Positions 8,540 through 17,476 of a DNA stretch of 64,000 nucleotides are shown piece after piece. The stretch lies in contig NZ_CP066831.1 in the NCBI RefSeq assembly GCF_016598615.1, positions 7,006,001-7,070,000 of the forward strand, in the 5' to 3' direction. The position numbers and the translations under genes are program-made. Every line of letters starts with the position of its first letter. Within the stretch, counting starts at the first letter, position 1. The stretch is from Streptomyces liliifuscus. Its GTDB lineage: Bacteria; Actinomycetota; Actinomycetes; Streptomycetales; Streptomycetaceae. The notes beneath the pieces are model-generated. The model saw only the letters and a list, made by a program, of their open reading frames with translations. It did no database searches and was not told the origin of the DNA.

Positions 8540-9946
8540 GTGCTTTCTTCGTTCTCTGCGTCGTCCGTGCGCGGGCGGGGTGCCGCCCGGCTCGCCGCGG
8601 TGGCGCTGGTGTCCGGACTCGCCGCCGTGAGCGCTCTGACGGCCGCGGGCACGGCCGCCGCCGACGAACTCCCCCTGAGCCAGGGCGGCGCGACCGCCAC
8701 CATAGGTGGGCTGAAGACGTCCGGAACCGCCGTCATCCACGAGAACGGCGAGGACAAGCAGGTGCCCGCGGGGCTGTTCGAGATGTCCGTCGACAACGGC
8801 GGCACCCTGCAGACCTACTGCGTCGACCTCCACAACCCGACGCAGATGGACGCCAAGTACCAGGAGACGCCCTGGAGTGGCACGTCACTGAACGGCAACC
8901 CCGACGCGGGCCGGATCCGCTGGATCCTGCAGAACTCCTACCCGCAGGTGAACGACCTCGCCGCGCTGGCCGCCAAGGCGGGTGCGAGCGGTCTCACCGA
9001 GCAGGACGCGGCGGCCGGCACCCAGGTCGCGATCTGGCGGTACTCGGACGGCGCCGACGTGGACGCCGTCGACCCGCAGGCGGAGAAGCTCGCCGACTAT
9101 CTGCAGCACAACGCGCGCAACCTCGCGGAGCCCGAGGCCTCGCTGACCCTGGACCCGCCCGCGGTCTCCGGTCACGCCGGTGAGCTGCTCGGCCCCGTCA
9201 CCGTGCACACCAACGCGGACAGCGTGACGGTCACGCCGCCCGCCGACGCGACCAGCGGGGTGCTGGTCGTCGACAAGGACGGCAACGAGATCACGTCCGC
9301 GGCCGACGGCGGCGAACTGTTCTTCGACGTCCCCGAGGACACCGCGGACGGTTCGGCCGCGCTGACGGTGCAGGCCTCGACCACCGTGCCGGTCGGCCGG
9401 GCCTTCGCCTCCGAGACCAGGAGCCAGACCCAGATCCTCGCCGGCTCCAGCGAGTCGACGGTCTCCGCGACGGCCACCGCGAACTGGGCGAAGACCGGCG
9501 CGATACCCGCGCTGTCGGCCGAGAAGAACTGCGCCGAGGGTGGCGTGGACATCACGGCGGCCAACGAGGGCGACGAGGCGTTCACCTTCGAGCTGATGGG
9601 CGCCGAGCACACCATCGCGGCAGGCGCGTCACAGACCGTGACGATCCCGCTGCAGGAGGACCAGGCGTACGACTTCACGATCAAGGGGCCGAACGGCTAC
9701 GAGAAGCGGTTCAAGGGCGTACTCGACTGCCGGACGCAGAGCAGTACCGCGGGTGAGACGCCCCAGACGCTGAACGCCCCCAGCCCGGCCACGGTCGGCG
9801 GCACCTCCGCCACCACGGTCGACCTCGCCGAGACCGGCGCCTCCAGCACCACCCCGGTGATAGCGGGGATCGCGATCGCCCTGGTCGTGATCGGCGGCGC
9901 GGCAGTGCTCTTCGTCCGCAAGAAGAAGACTCCCGAGCAGGACTGA
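8540..9946 (+). CDS. Thioester (TQXA) domain protein with LAETG sortase anchor
   Basis: Secreted, cell-wall-anchored protein of 468 aa. The N-terminal signal peptide (to TAAAADE, about residue 40) leads into a TQXA/thioester domain: a cysteine in TYCVDLHNP and the glutamine in AAGTQVAIW are the pair that form the internal Cys-Gln thioester used by Gram-positive surface adhesins to bind targets covalently. A beta-sandwich region (Ig-like, with two later cysteines in KNCAEGG and LDCR) follows, then a Thr/Ser/Pro spacer, LAETG, a hydrophobic helix and the KKK tail. LAxTG is the class E sortase signal of Streptomyces, also used by chaplins. No sortase gene lies nearby. GTG 8540 follows GAAGGGGAA. 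Related proteins are abundant on aerial hyphae, but the partner is unknown. Confidence 0.88.
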   Translation: MLSSFSASSVRGRGAARLAAVALVSGLAAVSALTAAGTAAADELPLSQGGATATIGGLKTSGTAVIHENGEDKQVPAGLFEMSVDNGGTLQTYCVDLHNPTQMDAKYQETPWSGTSLNGNPDAGRIRWILQNSYPQVNDLAALAAKAGASGLTEQDAAAGTQVAIWRYSDGADVDAVDPQAEKLADYLQHNARNLAEPEASLTLDPPAVSGHAGELLGPVTVHTNADSVTVTPPADATSGVLVVDKDGNEITSAADGGELFFDVPEDTADGSAALTVQASTTVPVGRAFASETRSQTQILAGSSESTVSATATANWAKTGAIPALSAEKNCAEGGVDITAANEGDEAFTFELMGAEHTIAAGASQTVTIPLQEDQAYDFTIKGPNGYEKRFKGVLDCRTQSSTAGETPQTLNAPSPATVGGTSATTVDLAETGASSTTPVIAGIAIALVVIGGAAVLFVRKKKTPEQD

Positions 9947-9963
9947 AGAAACGAAGGAGACGC

Positions 9964-9987
9964 CGCCGCCCGTGGCGACGGGCGGCG
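9964..9987 (+). terminator. Hairpin terminator after the LAETG gene
   Basis: Perfect 10-bp stem CGCCGCCCGT / ACGGGCGGCG with a GGCG loop, 17 bases past the stop codon. No U-tract follows, which is common for Streptomyces terminators. Confidence 0.7.
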
Positions 9988-10134
9988 ACGGTAAGTGACA
10001 GTGCGGTCACGGGAGTGGCCGGGTGGCGTCCGGTCACCGGCCCCCGGCCAAACGGGTTTCCTTCGAGGGGTGGCGGTACGGCAAGATGGGGTGTATCTGC
10101 CCACTGCCGATTTCAAGCGTCCGGACGGTTTCTC

Positions 10135-11799
<1,665 letters not shown>

Positions 11800-11803
11800 T
11801 CTC

Positions 11804-12223
11804 TTGCGGCACATCTACCGCTGCCCGCTGCGCTGGGCGGACATGGACGCGTACGGCCACATCAACAACGTGGTCTTCCTCCGCTATCTGGAGGAGGCGC
11901 GTATCGACTTCCTGTTCCGCCCGGACAAGGATTTCCAGCAGGGGTCCGTGGTGGCACGCCATGAGATCGACTACAAGCAGCAGTTGGTCCACCGGCACCA
12001 GCCGGTGGACATCGAGCTGTGGGTCACGCAGATAAGGGCGGCTTCGTTCACCGTCGCCTACGAGGTCAAGGACCCGGACCAGGTGTACGTCCGGGCCCGG
12101 ACGGTCATAGTGCCGTTCGACTTCGAGGCGCAGCGGCCGCGTCGTCTCACCGCCGAGGAGCGGGAGTTCCTCGCGGAGTACGCGGACGACGAGGACGAAC
12201 CTGCGGGGGCCGTCGCCGCATGA
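11804..12223 (+). CDS. Hotdog-fold acyl-CoA thioesterase
   Basis: 139-residue 4HBT-family protein. The motif RWADMDAYGHINNVVFLRYLEEARIDFL at the N-terminus is the active-site helix of the 4-hydroxybenzoyl-CoA thioesterase/YbgC branch, with Asp and His in DMDAYGH. The substrate is likely an acyl-CoA, but the chain type is not readable. It starts with TTG 11804 right behind ettA (4-bp gap), and its stop overlaps the next gene's ATG as ATGA, so the three are one transcript. Linkage of ettA with a thioesterase is usual in actinobacteria. Confidence 0.88.
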   Translation: MRHIYRCPLRWADMDAYGHINNVVFLRYLEEARIDFLFRPDKDFQQGSVVARHEIDYKQQLVHRHQPVDIELWVTQIRAASFTVAYEVKDPDQVYVRARTVIVPFDFEAQRPRRLTAEEREFLAEYADDEDEPAGAVAA

Positions 12224-12954
12224 CGGCCCTGCACCTCGCCGACGAGGGGGAGGCGGCGGACCTCGCCGCCTTCCTGGCCCGCCTGATCCACTACGACCGG
12301 GCGGCCGCGGTGCGGCTGCAGGCGGCGGGGACGACGCTCGCGGTGTTCGGCCGGCCACCGTCGTTCGAGGTGCTCGCGATCCGTACGGCACGGCTCGACA
12401 AGCCGTACGAGAACGGGCTCGACCTCTCGCTCGACGTGACCGTCTCGGCCGGTGAACTCCTGGAGTCCCTGGACGAGTCGTCGGCCACCGCGACCGTGCC
12501 CGCCGCCGTCACCGGCCCGCCCTGGGCCGGGGTGCTGCCGCCCCGCGGGGGCTGGCGGTCCGAGCCCGGGCTGCCCGGGCCCGACGCGGTGCGGACCATG
12601 GTGGCCGGGGCGGTCGCCGAATTCCGTTCACGCATCGACGAGTTGGCACCCGAGGGGCGTACGCGGAGCGCGCTCGACCGGATCGGGCGGGAGATCTGGT
12701 CCCGGCCGGTCGGCGACACCGAACTCCCTGTGCGGGCCGCGCATGCCGCCCAGTCGCTGGGATTCCTGCGGCCCGCGCGCCCGGCCGCGACGACGAACGC
12801 GGCCGCGGCCACGAAGAATTCACCCTCACCCGTGCCCGACCAGACTGTGCTGCGGCTGCTCTCGGCGGGGGCGTGGCTCAGGCTGCGTACGCCGTACGGG
12901 TCGATCGCCGTACGCAGGGCGGGACTTGGGGCGTTGGACGTCAGCGTTCGCTGA
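12220..12954 (+). CDS. Conserved actinobacterial protein of unknown function
   Basis: 244 residues, coupled to the thioesterase by an ATGA overlap. No catalytic motif recognised. The sequence reads as a soluble alpha/beta protein: an N-terminal helix (LADEGEAADLAAFLARLIHYDRAAAVRLQ), beta strands around TLAVFGRPPSFEVLAIRTAR, and a helical middle (TMVAGAVAEFRSRIDELAP). An Ala/Thr linker near residues 190-205 precedes a short C-terminal piece ending in repeated LR/VR strands. Position in the ettA operon is the only functional hint. Confidence 0.75.
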   Translation: MTALHLADEGEAADLAAFLARLIHYDRAAAVRLQAAGTTLAVFGRPPSFEVLAIRTARLDKPYENGLDLSLDVTVSAGELLESLDESSATATVPAAVTGPPWAGVLPPRGGWRSEPGLPGPDAVRTMVAGAVAEFRSRIDELAPEGRTRSALDRIGREIWSRPVGDTELPVRAAHAAQSLGFLRPARPAATTNAAAATKNSPSPVPDQTVLRLLSAGAWLRLRTPYGSIAVRRAGLGALDVSVR

Positions 12955-12965
12955 GCGGAGCTGAG

Positions 12966-12987
12966 CGGTCCTGAATTTCCAGGACCG
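12966..12987. terminator. Bidirectional hairpin between convergent operons
   Basis: Perfect 8-bp stem CGGTCCTG / CAGGACCG with the loop AATTTC, in the 99-bp gap between the plus-strand ettA operon and the minus-strand ABC operon. It can serve both strands. Confidence 0.7.
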
Positions 12988-13053
12988 TGGCATCCGCAGG
13001 ACCGGCGGCGGTGAGTGCCGGCCGCGCTCCCGCTTGCCGACCGAGTGTCCCCG

Positions 13054-14022
13054 TCAGCCGTGCTCGCTGTCGTCCGGCCATATGCCGATGTGGTCCGGTT
13101 CCAGTTCCAGGGCGACGCGGTCGCGCATGCCGAGGGCCTCGGTGTACTCGGCGGGGAGTTGCAGCCGGCCCGCGCGGTCGAGCATCGCGTACTCGCGGGC
13201 CACCACCGTCTCGTGGCCGGTCGTGGCGTCGACCTCGGTGCGGCGCAGGACCTCCGTGGAGGTGCGGCCGTCGCGGATGGCGACCGTGCGGCGGACCTCG
13301 CCGGCGACCGCCTGGTCGTGCGTCACGATGACGACGGTGGTGCCGAGGTGTTCGTTCGCGGTGCGGAAGGCGGCGAAGATCTGCTCGGCGGTGTGCGAGT
13401 CGAGTTCACCGGTGGGCTCGTCGGCGAGGAGCACGGCGGGGGCGTTGGCCAGGGCCACGGCGATGGCCACGCGCTGCTGCTGACCGCCGGACATCTGGTA
13501 CGGGCGGCGGGCCCGGCAGTCGGCGACACCCAGCAACTCCAGCAGTTCCAGGGCACGTTCGGACTGGGCGCGGCGGCTCTTGCGGGTGCCGGTGAGCTGC
13601 ATCGGCAGGGTGACGTTCTGGGCGGCCGTCAGATAGGGCAGGAGGTTGCGGGCCGTCTGCTGCCAGACGAAGCCGACGGTGTCGCGGCGGTAGCGGAGCC
13701 GGTCCTTCGCGTTCATGGTCAGCAGGTCGTGGCCCGAGACCCGGGCGGCGCCCGCGGTGGGGGTGTCCAGGCCGGCCAGGATGTTCATCAGGGTCGATTT
13801 GCCGCTGCCCGACGCACCCACCAGCGCCATCAACTCGCCCTCCCGGACGAGGAGGTCGAGGCCCTGGAGCGCCTGGACCTCGACGCCGTCCGCGGAGAAG
13901 ATCCGGACCAGCCGGTCACAGGTGATCAGGGCGTCATGACCGTAGGCGGGCCGGTCGCGCCGGGCGGCGGCCCGTTCGGCCAGGTCGGCGAAGCTGGGGC
14001 CGGTGGGCTCGGTGGTGGTCAT
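13054..14022 (-). CDS. ABC transporter ATPase with C-terminal AbrB-like tail
   Basis: MacB/LolD-type ATPase (322 aa) that powers the two FtsX-type permeases encoded upstream. Walker A GASGSGKST (about 70-78), Q-loop in WQQTARN, signature MSGGQQQRV, Walker B VLLADEPTGELD and H-loop VTHDQ are all intact. An N-terminal 35-residue extension precedes the domain. After the ATPase core (about residue 255) the chain adds about 60 residues reading EYAMLDRAGRLQLPAEYTEALGMRDRVALELEPDHIGIWP, which looks like a SpoVT/AbrB swapped-hairpin segment; that is inference. The ATG overlaps the stop of the repeat-protein gene as ATGA. Last gene of a four-gene translationally coupled operon. Confidence 0.9.
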   Translation of the reverse strand: MTTTEPTGPSFADLAERAAARRDRPAYGHDALITCDRLVRIFSADGVEVQALQGLDLLVREGELMALVGASGSGKSTLMNILAGLDTPTAGAARVSGHDLLTMNAKDRLRYRRDTVGFVWQQTARNLLPYLTAAQNVTLPMQLTGTRKSRRAQSERALELLELLGVADCRARRPYQMSGGQQQRVAIAVALANAPAVLLADEPTGELDSHTAEQIFAAFRTANEHLGTTVVIVTHDQAVAGEVRRTVAIRDGRTSTEVLRRTEVDATTGHETVVAREYAMLDRAGRLQLPAEYTEALGMRDRVALELEPDHIGIWPDDSEHG

Positions 14023-14477
14023 CGGGCGACTCCCGTGGTGATCGTCGTGGAGGGCACGTCTCCGCCGGTGCCGGTTGTCGTGGAGGGCACGTTTCTGCCG
14101 GGGCTCGTTGTCGTGGTGGGCGTGTCTGCGCCGCTGTCGGCCTTGGTGGCGGGCATGCCTGCGTCGGCCTCGGTTGTCGTGGAGGGCACGTTTCTGCCCA
14201 GGCCCGCTGCCGCGGTGGGCAAGTCCGTGCCGCTGTCGGGCTTAGTGGCAGGCAGGTCTGCGCCGCTGCCGGCCTTCCTGGCGGGCACGTCTCCGCCGGT
14301 GCCAGGTGTCGTGGAAGGCACGTTTCTGCCCAGGCCGGTTGTCGCGGCGGGCATGCCCGCGCCTGCCTCGGTCGTCGTGGACGACACGTGTCCGCCCCCG
14401 CCGGCCGTCCTGATGGCCATGCCTCCGCCCCCGTCGGCCGTCCTGATCGGCACATGCCCGCCCTTGCCGTAAGTCAT
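14019..14477 (-). CDS. Small protein made of thirteen 11-residue tandem repeats
   Basis: 152 residues, start ATG 14477 overlapping the upstream permease stop (ATGA) and stop overlapping the ATPase start (ATGA), so it is embedded in the reading chain of the operon. After MTYG the whole protein is exactly thirteen 11-residue units, then TGVAR. Consensus is roughly x-G-x-x-V-P-x-T-T-x-G, for example LGRNVPSTTTE, TGGDVPARKAG and SGADLPATKPD. It has no signal peptide, no hydrophobic helix and no cysteine; it should be disordered or an extended beta-solenoid-like rod. I do not recognise a family. The exact in-frame unit length and both couplings argue for translation; alternatively it is an expanded linker whose main job is to couple permease and ATPase synthesis. 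Confidence 0.65.
   Translation of the reverse strand: MTYGKGGHVPIRTADGGGGMAIRTAGGGGHVSSTTTEAGAGMPAATTGLGRNVPSTTPGTGGDVPARKAGSGADLPATKPDSGTDLPTAAAGLGRNVPSTTTEADAGMPATKADSGADTPTTTTSPGRNVPSTTTGTGGDVPSTTITTGVAR
14037..14465 (-). repeat. 33-bp coding minisatellite, 13 units
   Basis: Thirteen consecutive 33-base units without indels encode the 11-residue repeats of the small protein. Conserved elements on the plus strand are GTCGTGGAGGGCACG and GTGGCGGGCATGCCT blocks spaced 33 bases apart (for example at 14044, 14077 and 14110). Units have diverged mostly at the first and last positions of the protein unit. Several other frames are also open because the period is a multiple of three. Confidence 0.9.
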
Positions 14478-17476
14478 CGGCTGTCCCCCGCCCTCAGCTC
14501 CCGCACCGACCCCCGCCGGCCCGTCCACCACGCCTGGCCCGCCGCGATTGTGGTGGCCAGGAGGAGGACGGTCAGGGCTGGCAGGAACAGGGACGCCGGG
14601 TCCGTGTGCAGTGCGGCGGTGCCCGTCGGGGGTGCTCCGCCGGGGGTGGCGAGGGCGATGGAGGTGAGGTCGATGCCCGGGGCCAGGAGTCGGACCGCGG
14701 CCCAGCCGGTCAGGACGCCGCCCGCCGCGGCGAGGAGCGCCTGGGGCAGCGCCTCCAGTACGAGCAGTCGGCGCCCCTGGCTCCGGGTGAGGCCCATCGT
14801 GCGCAGCCGGGCCAGCAGGGCGGCGCGCTCGGGCGCGGCGCGCACCAGGGCGAGCAGCAGCGCCAGTACGGCGTATCCGGAGCCCGCCGCCACCGCCGCC
14901 GCGTAGACGCGTTCCGCGCCGGACTGGAGAGGGGAGTCGACGTACCGCGCGCGCTCCTCCGAACGCAGTCGTACGTCGGCACGGGCGGTGGCATCGGCAT
15001 CGGCGCCCGTACTGGCGCTGACAGCCTTGCGGAGGGCGGCCCCGCTCACCTCGTCGCCCGTCACCAGGAGCGTGGTCGGGCGCGCGGCGACCGTGCCGAG
15101 GCCCGCCCGGTCCACGATCAGGAAGTCCGTGCCCGGCAGGGCCGGGGTCAGGTCGCGTACGAGGGTGATGCGGACGGTGACGTCGCTGCCGTCCGCCAGC
15201 CGCAGCGAGAAGGGACGGGTGCCGTAGCGGTCGGCGACGGCGGAGGAGGCGAGGGCGGGAATCGCGGCCTTCGCCGAGCCGCCACCGGCCTTCGCCGAAC
15301 CGTCGCCGTCGTCGTCGGCCTTCGCCGAACCGCCCTCGCCGGACTTCGCGGAGCCCTCGGCGCCGGACGTCGACGTGGCGCCGGCCGGTGAAGCCTTCAA
15401 CTCGCCGGCGGGGAACGCCCCGAGACCCGTCCGGTCCGCCAGCCGCGCGTACCCCTCCGGGTCCACCCCGGCCAGGGGCACCGACTCCACGCCGGCTCCC
15501 GGCTTGGCCTCGTACGCGATGCTCAGAGGCGTGACCTCCCGTACGCCGGGTGTCGAGCGGACGCGTTCCGGCAGGGTGGCGGGCAGGGCGCCCTCCGCCT
15601 CGACGCGGGCGTCCGCGCCGAGGTTGAGCACGGCCGCCCGGTCCCGCGCGTCCGCGACGCCCGCGAGGACCGAACCCCCGAACGCGGCGGTGGTGAGCGC
15701 CGTCAGCAGGGCGAGCAGCGGGAGAACCGTGGAGACGGAGGTACGGCCCGCGCGGGCCAGTGACAGATGGCCGATCGCGCCGCGCAGCCGGCCGGCGGGA
15801 CGGGCCAGCCAGCGCAGCGGCAGCGGATAGAGCCGGACCAGGACGAGCGCGGCGATGACACCGATCAACACCGGTGCCATCGCGACGAGTTGGTCGCCGG
15901 AGCCGCCCAGGTCGCCGGAGCCGCCGGAGCCGTGCGCCTCGTCGGAGGTGCCCGACGTCCCCCGGCCGCGCAGCGCGAGCACCGCCGCCGACGCCAGCAC
16001 GAGCAGCGTGAGTTCGGCGATGGTGCGGCGCCGCGAGGGCCGTACGGACGCGAGGTCCTCGCGGGCGCCGTGCACCCCTACGGCCCGGTGGGCGGCCAGG
16101 GCGCGCACCGGCAGCGCGGCGCAGGCGAGGAGGGTGACCGCGAGCGCCGCCCCGACGGCGTAGGACGCGCGGCCGTACGGGACGACGAGCAGCGCGCCCG
16201 CGAGGCCGAGCGCGCCCGCGGGCAGCGCGACCACCGCCGTCTCGGTGAGCAGCCGCCGGGTGAGCCCGCGCAGCGAGGCGCCACGGGCGCGCAGGAGGGC
16301 GAGTTCGGTGCGGCGCCGGTCGGCGGTGAGGCGGCCCGCCATCAGCAGGACGACGACCGCGACCGCACCGGTGCCGAAGGCGGCGACGGAGACGAGGGGC
16401 CGTACGCCGGACCGGAGTTCGGCGTACGAGGCGAGCACCTCGTCGAGGTCGGTGCTCACTCCGGTGTCCGCGTCCGTGGACGCGCGGACCTTCACCAGAC
16501 CCGGGCCCGATTCCAGCGAGGCGACCGCGCTGCCCAGCCGGGACAGGTCGTGCGCGGTGAGCGCGGCGGGGTCCGGGGTGAGCAGCCAGTAGCGCGCGGG
16601 TTCGCCCGGGGTGCCGAGGAGCACCGGGGCCGCGTCCGGGGACAGCAGCAGGGCGCCCAGCCAGTAGGTCTCCGGCTCGCCGCCCTGTGTGGGCGGCCGG
16701 ATCAGGGACGGGGTGCGCAGGAGGGGCTGCGTGGTCCAGTACGCGCCCTCGGGGTCGCGCGGGACGACGATGCCGGTGATGCGCACGGCGAGCGGGTCAC
16801 GCTCCACGGCGGGCACGTGGATCACCGAACCCACCTTGATGTCGAGGCGCTCGGCGGTCTCCGTGGTGACCGCGGCCTCCACCTCCCGGGTCGCGGCGGT
16901 CACCGTGCTCCCGGCGCGCGGGAGGCGGCCCGCGCTCGGCCTGGAGTGCTCGGCGAGTCCGCTCTGCGCGGCGAGCGACATCTGCGCGGGCAGCCCGCTC
17001 GGCATCGGCAGCCAGGTCTCCGCCGCTTCGAGGTTGTTGACGTTGCGGACGCCGTACGTGGACTGCCCGGGGTCGACGGCGAGCGGCCGCTCGATCGTGT
17101 TCAGCACCCGCTCGTACGCCTTGCGCATGCTCTCCGGGCGCAGGGCCGTCTCGCGTTCCGGCTGCGGGATGTAGTTGCCGGGCTGCGGGGCGGACACCTG
17201 CAGCGAGGTCCTGGGCGCGGTCGCGTCCAGGACGGCCCGGCGCAGGCCCGCGTCCTCGTACCGTTCGACGGCACGGGGGAAGGCCGCGGCCAGACAGGCG
17301 GTCGCCATCACCAGGAGCGCGAGGGCGACCGCGGCGCCGGGGGCCGTGCGCAGCCGGGTACGGATCCAGGGGGCGACGGAGTGGTCCCGCCGCCGGAAAC
17401 CTGGTCGTCCGTCGGAGCCGGGCCGCCGGATGCCCGGACGCCCGCCGGAGCCGGAGTCACGCCCCATCTCACTCAC
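14474..17476 (-). CDS. Large FtsX-type ABC transporter permease (second of pair)
   Basis: About 1000 residues. MacB/FtsX-type permease with one N-terminal helix (AAVALALLVMATACLAAAF), a long extracytoplasmic domain, a central bundle of helices (VSVAAFGTGAVAVVVLLMAGRL, then TAVVALPAGALGLAGALLVV) and a C-terminal FtsX domain (SGYAVLALLLALVRAAP ... LLVLEALPQALLAAAGGVLTG) with a final helix. An unusual Ser/Lys/Gly-rich tract (SAKSGEGGSAKADDDGDGSAKAGGGSAKA) lies in the second outer domain. GTG 17476 overlaps the first permease's stop by eight bases; ATG 17467 is an alternative. With the sister permease and the ATPase it likely forms an exporter or a mechanotransmission complex; the substrate is not predictable. 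The Arg-rich N-terminal 40 residues are cytoplasmic. Confidence 0.85.
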   Translation of the reverse strand: MSEMGRDSGSGGRPGIRRPGSDGRPGFRRRDHSVAPWIRTRLRTAPGAAVALALLVMATACLAAAFPRAVERYEDAGLRRAVLDATAPRTSLQVSAPQPGNYIPQPERETALRPESMRKAYERVLNTIERPLAVDPGQSTYGVRNVNNLEAAETWLPMPSGLPAQMSLAAQSGLAEHSRPSAGRLPRAGSTVTAATREVEAAVTTETAERLDIKVGSVIHVPAVERDPLAVRITGIVVPRDPEGAYWTTQPLLRTPSLIRPPTQGGEPETYWLGALLLSPDAAPVLLGTPGEPARYWLLTPDPAALTAHDLSRLGSAVASLESGPGLVKVRASTDADTGVSTDLDEVLASYAELRSGVRPLVSVAAFGTGAVAVVVLLMAGRLTADRRRTELALLRARGASLRGLTRRLLTETAVVALPAGALGLAGALLVVPYGRASYAVGAALAVTLLACAALPVRALAAHRAVGVHGAREDLASVRPSRRRTIAELTLLVLASAAVLALRGRGTSGTSDEAHGSGGSGDLGGSGDQLVAMAPVLIGVIAALVLVRLYPLPLRWLARPAGRLRGAIGHLSLARAGRTSVSTVLPLLALLTALTTAAFGGSVLAGVADARDRAAVLNLGADARVEAEGALPATLPERVRSTPGVREVTPLSIAYEAKPGAGVESVPLAGVDPEGYARLADRTGLGAFPAGELKASPAGATSTSGAEGSAKSGEGGSAKADDDGDGSAKAGGGSAKAAIPALASSAVADRYGTRPFSLRLADGSDVTVRITLVRDLTPALPGTDFLIVDRAGLGTVAARPTTLLVTGDEVSGAALRKAVSASTGADADATARADVRLRSEERARYVDSPLQSGAERVYAAAVAAGSGYAVLALLLALVRAAPERAALLARLRTMGLTRSQGRRLLVLEALPQALLAAAGGVLTGWAAVRLLAPGIDLTSIALATPGGAPPTGTAALHTDPASLFLPALTVLLLATTIAAGQAWWTGRRGSVRELRAGDSR

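Noticed and set aside
14037..14465. CRISPR-like repeat array
   Set aside because: The 33-base units are contiguous with no unique spacers and keep frame as an 11-residue protein repeat. No cas genes are present.
13015..14472. Long plus-strand open frame across the ABC ATPase and repeat gene
   Set aside because: It is antisense to well-supported genes with full ATPase motifs; open frames on all strands are expected in this GC-rich, 33-base-repeated region. It has no ribosome site or known family.
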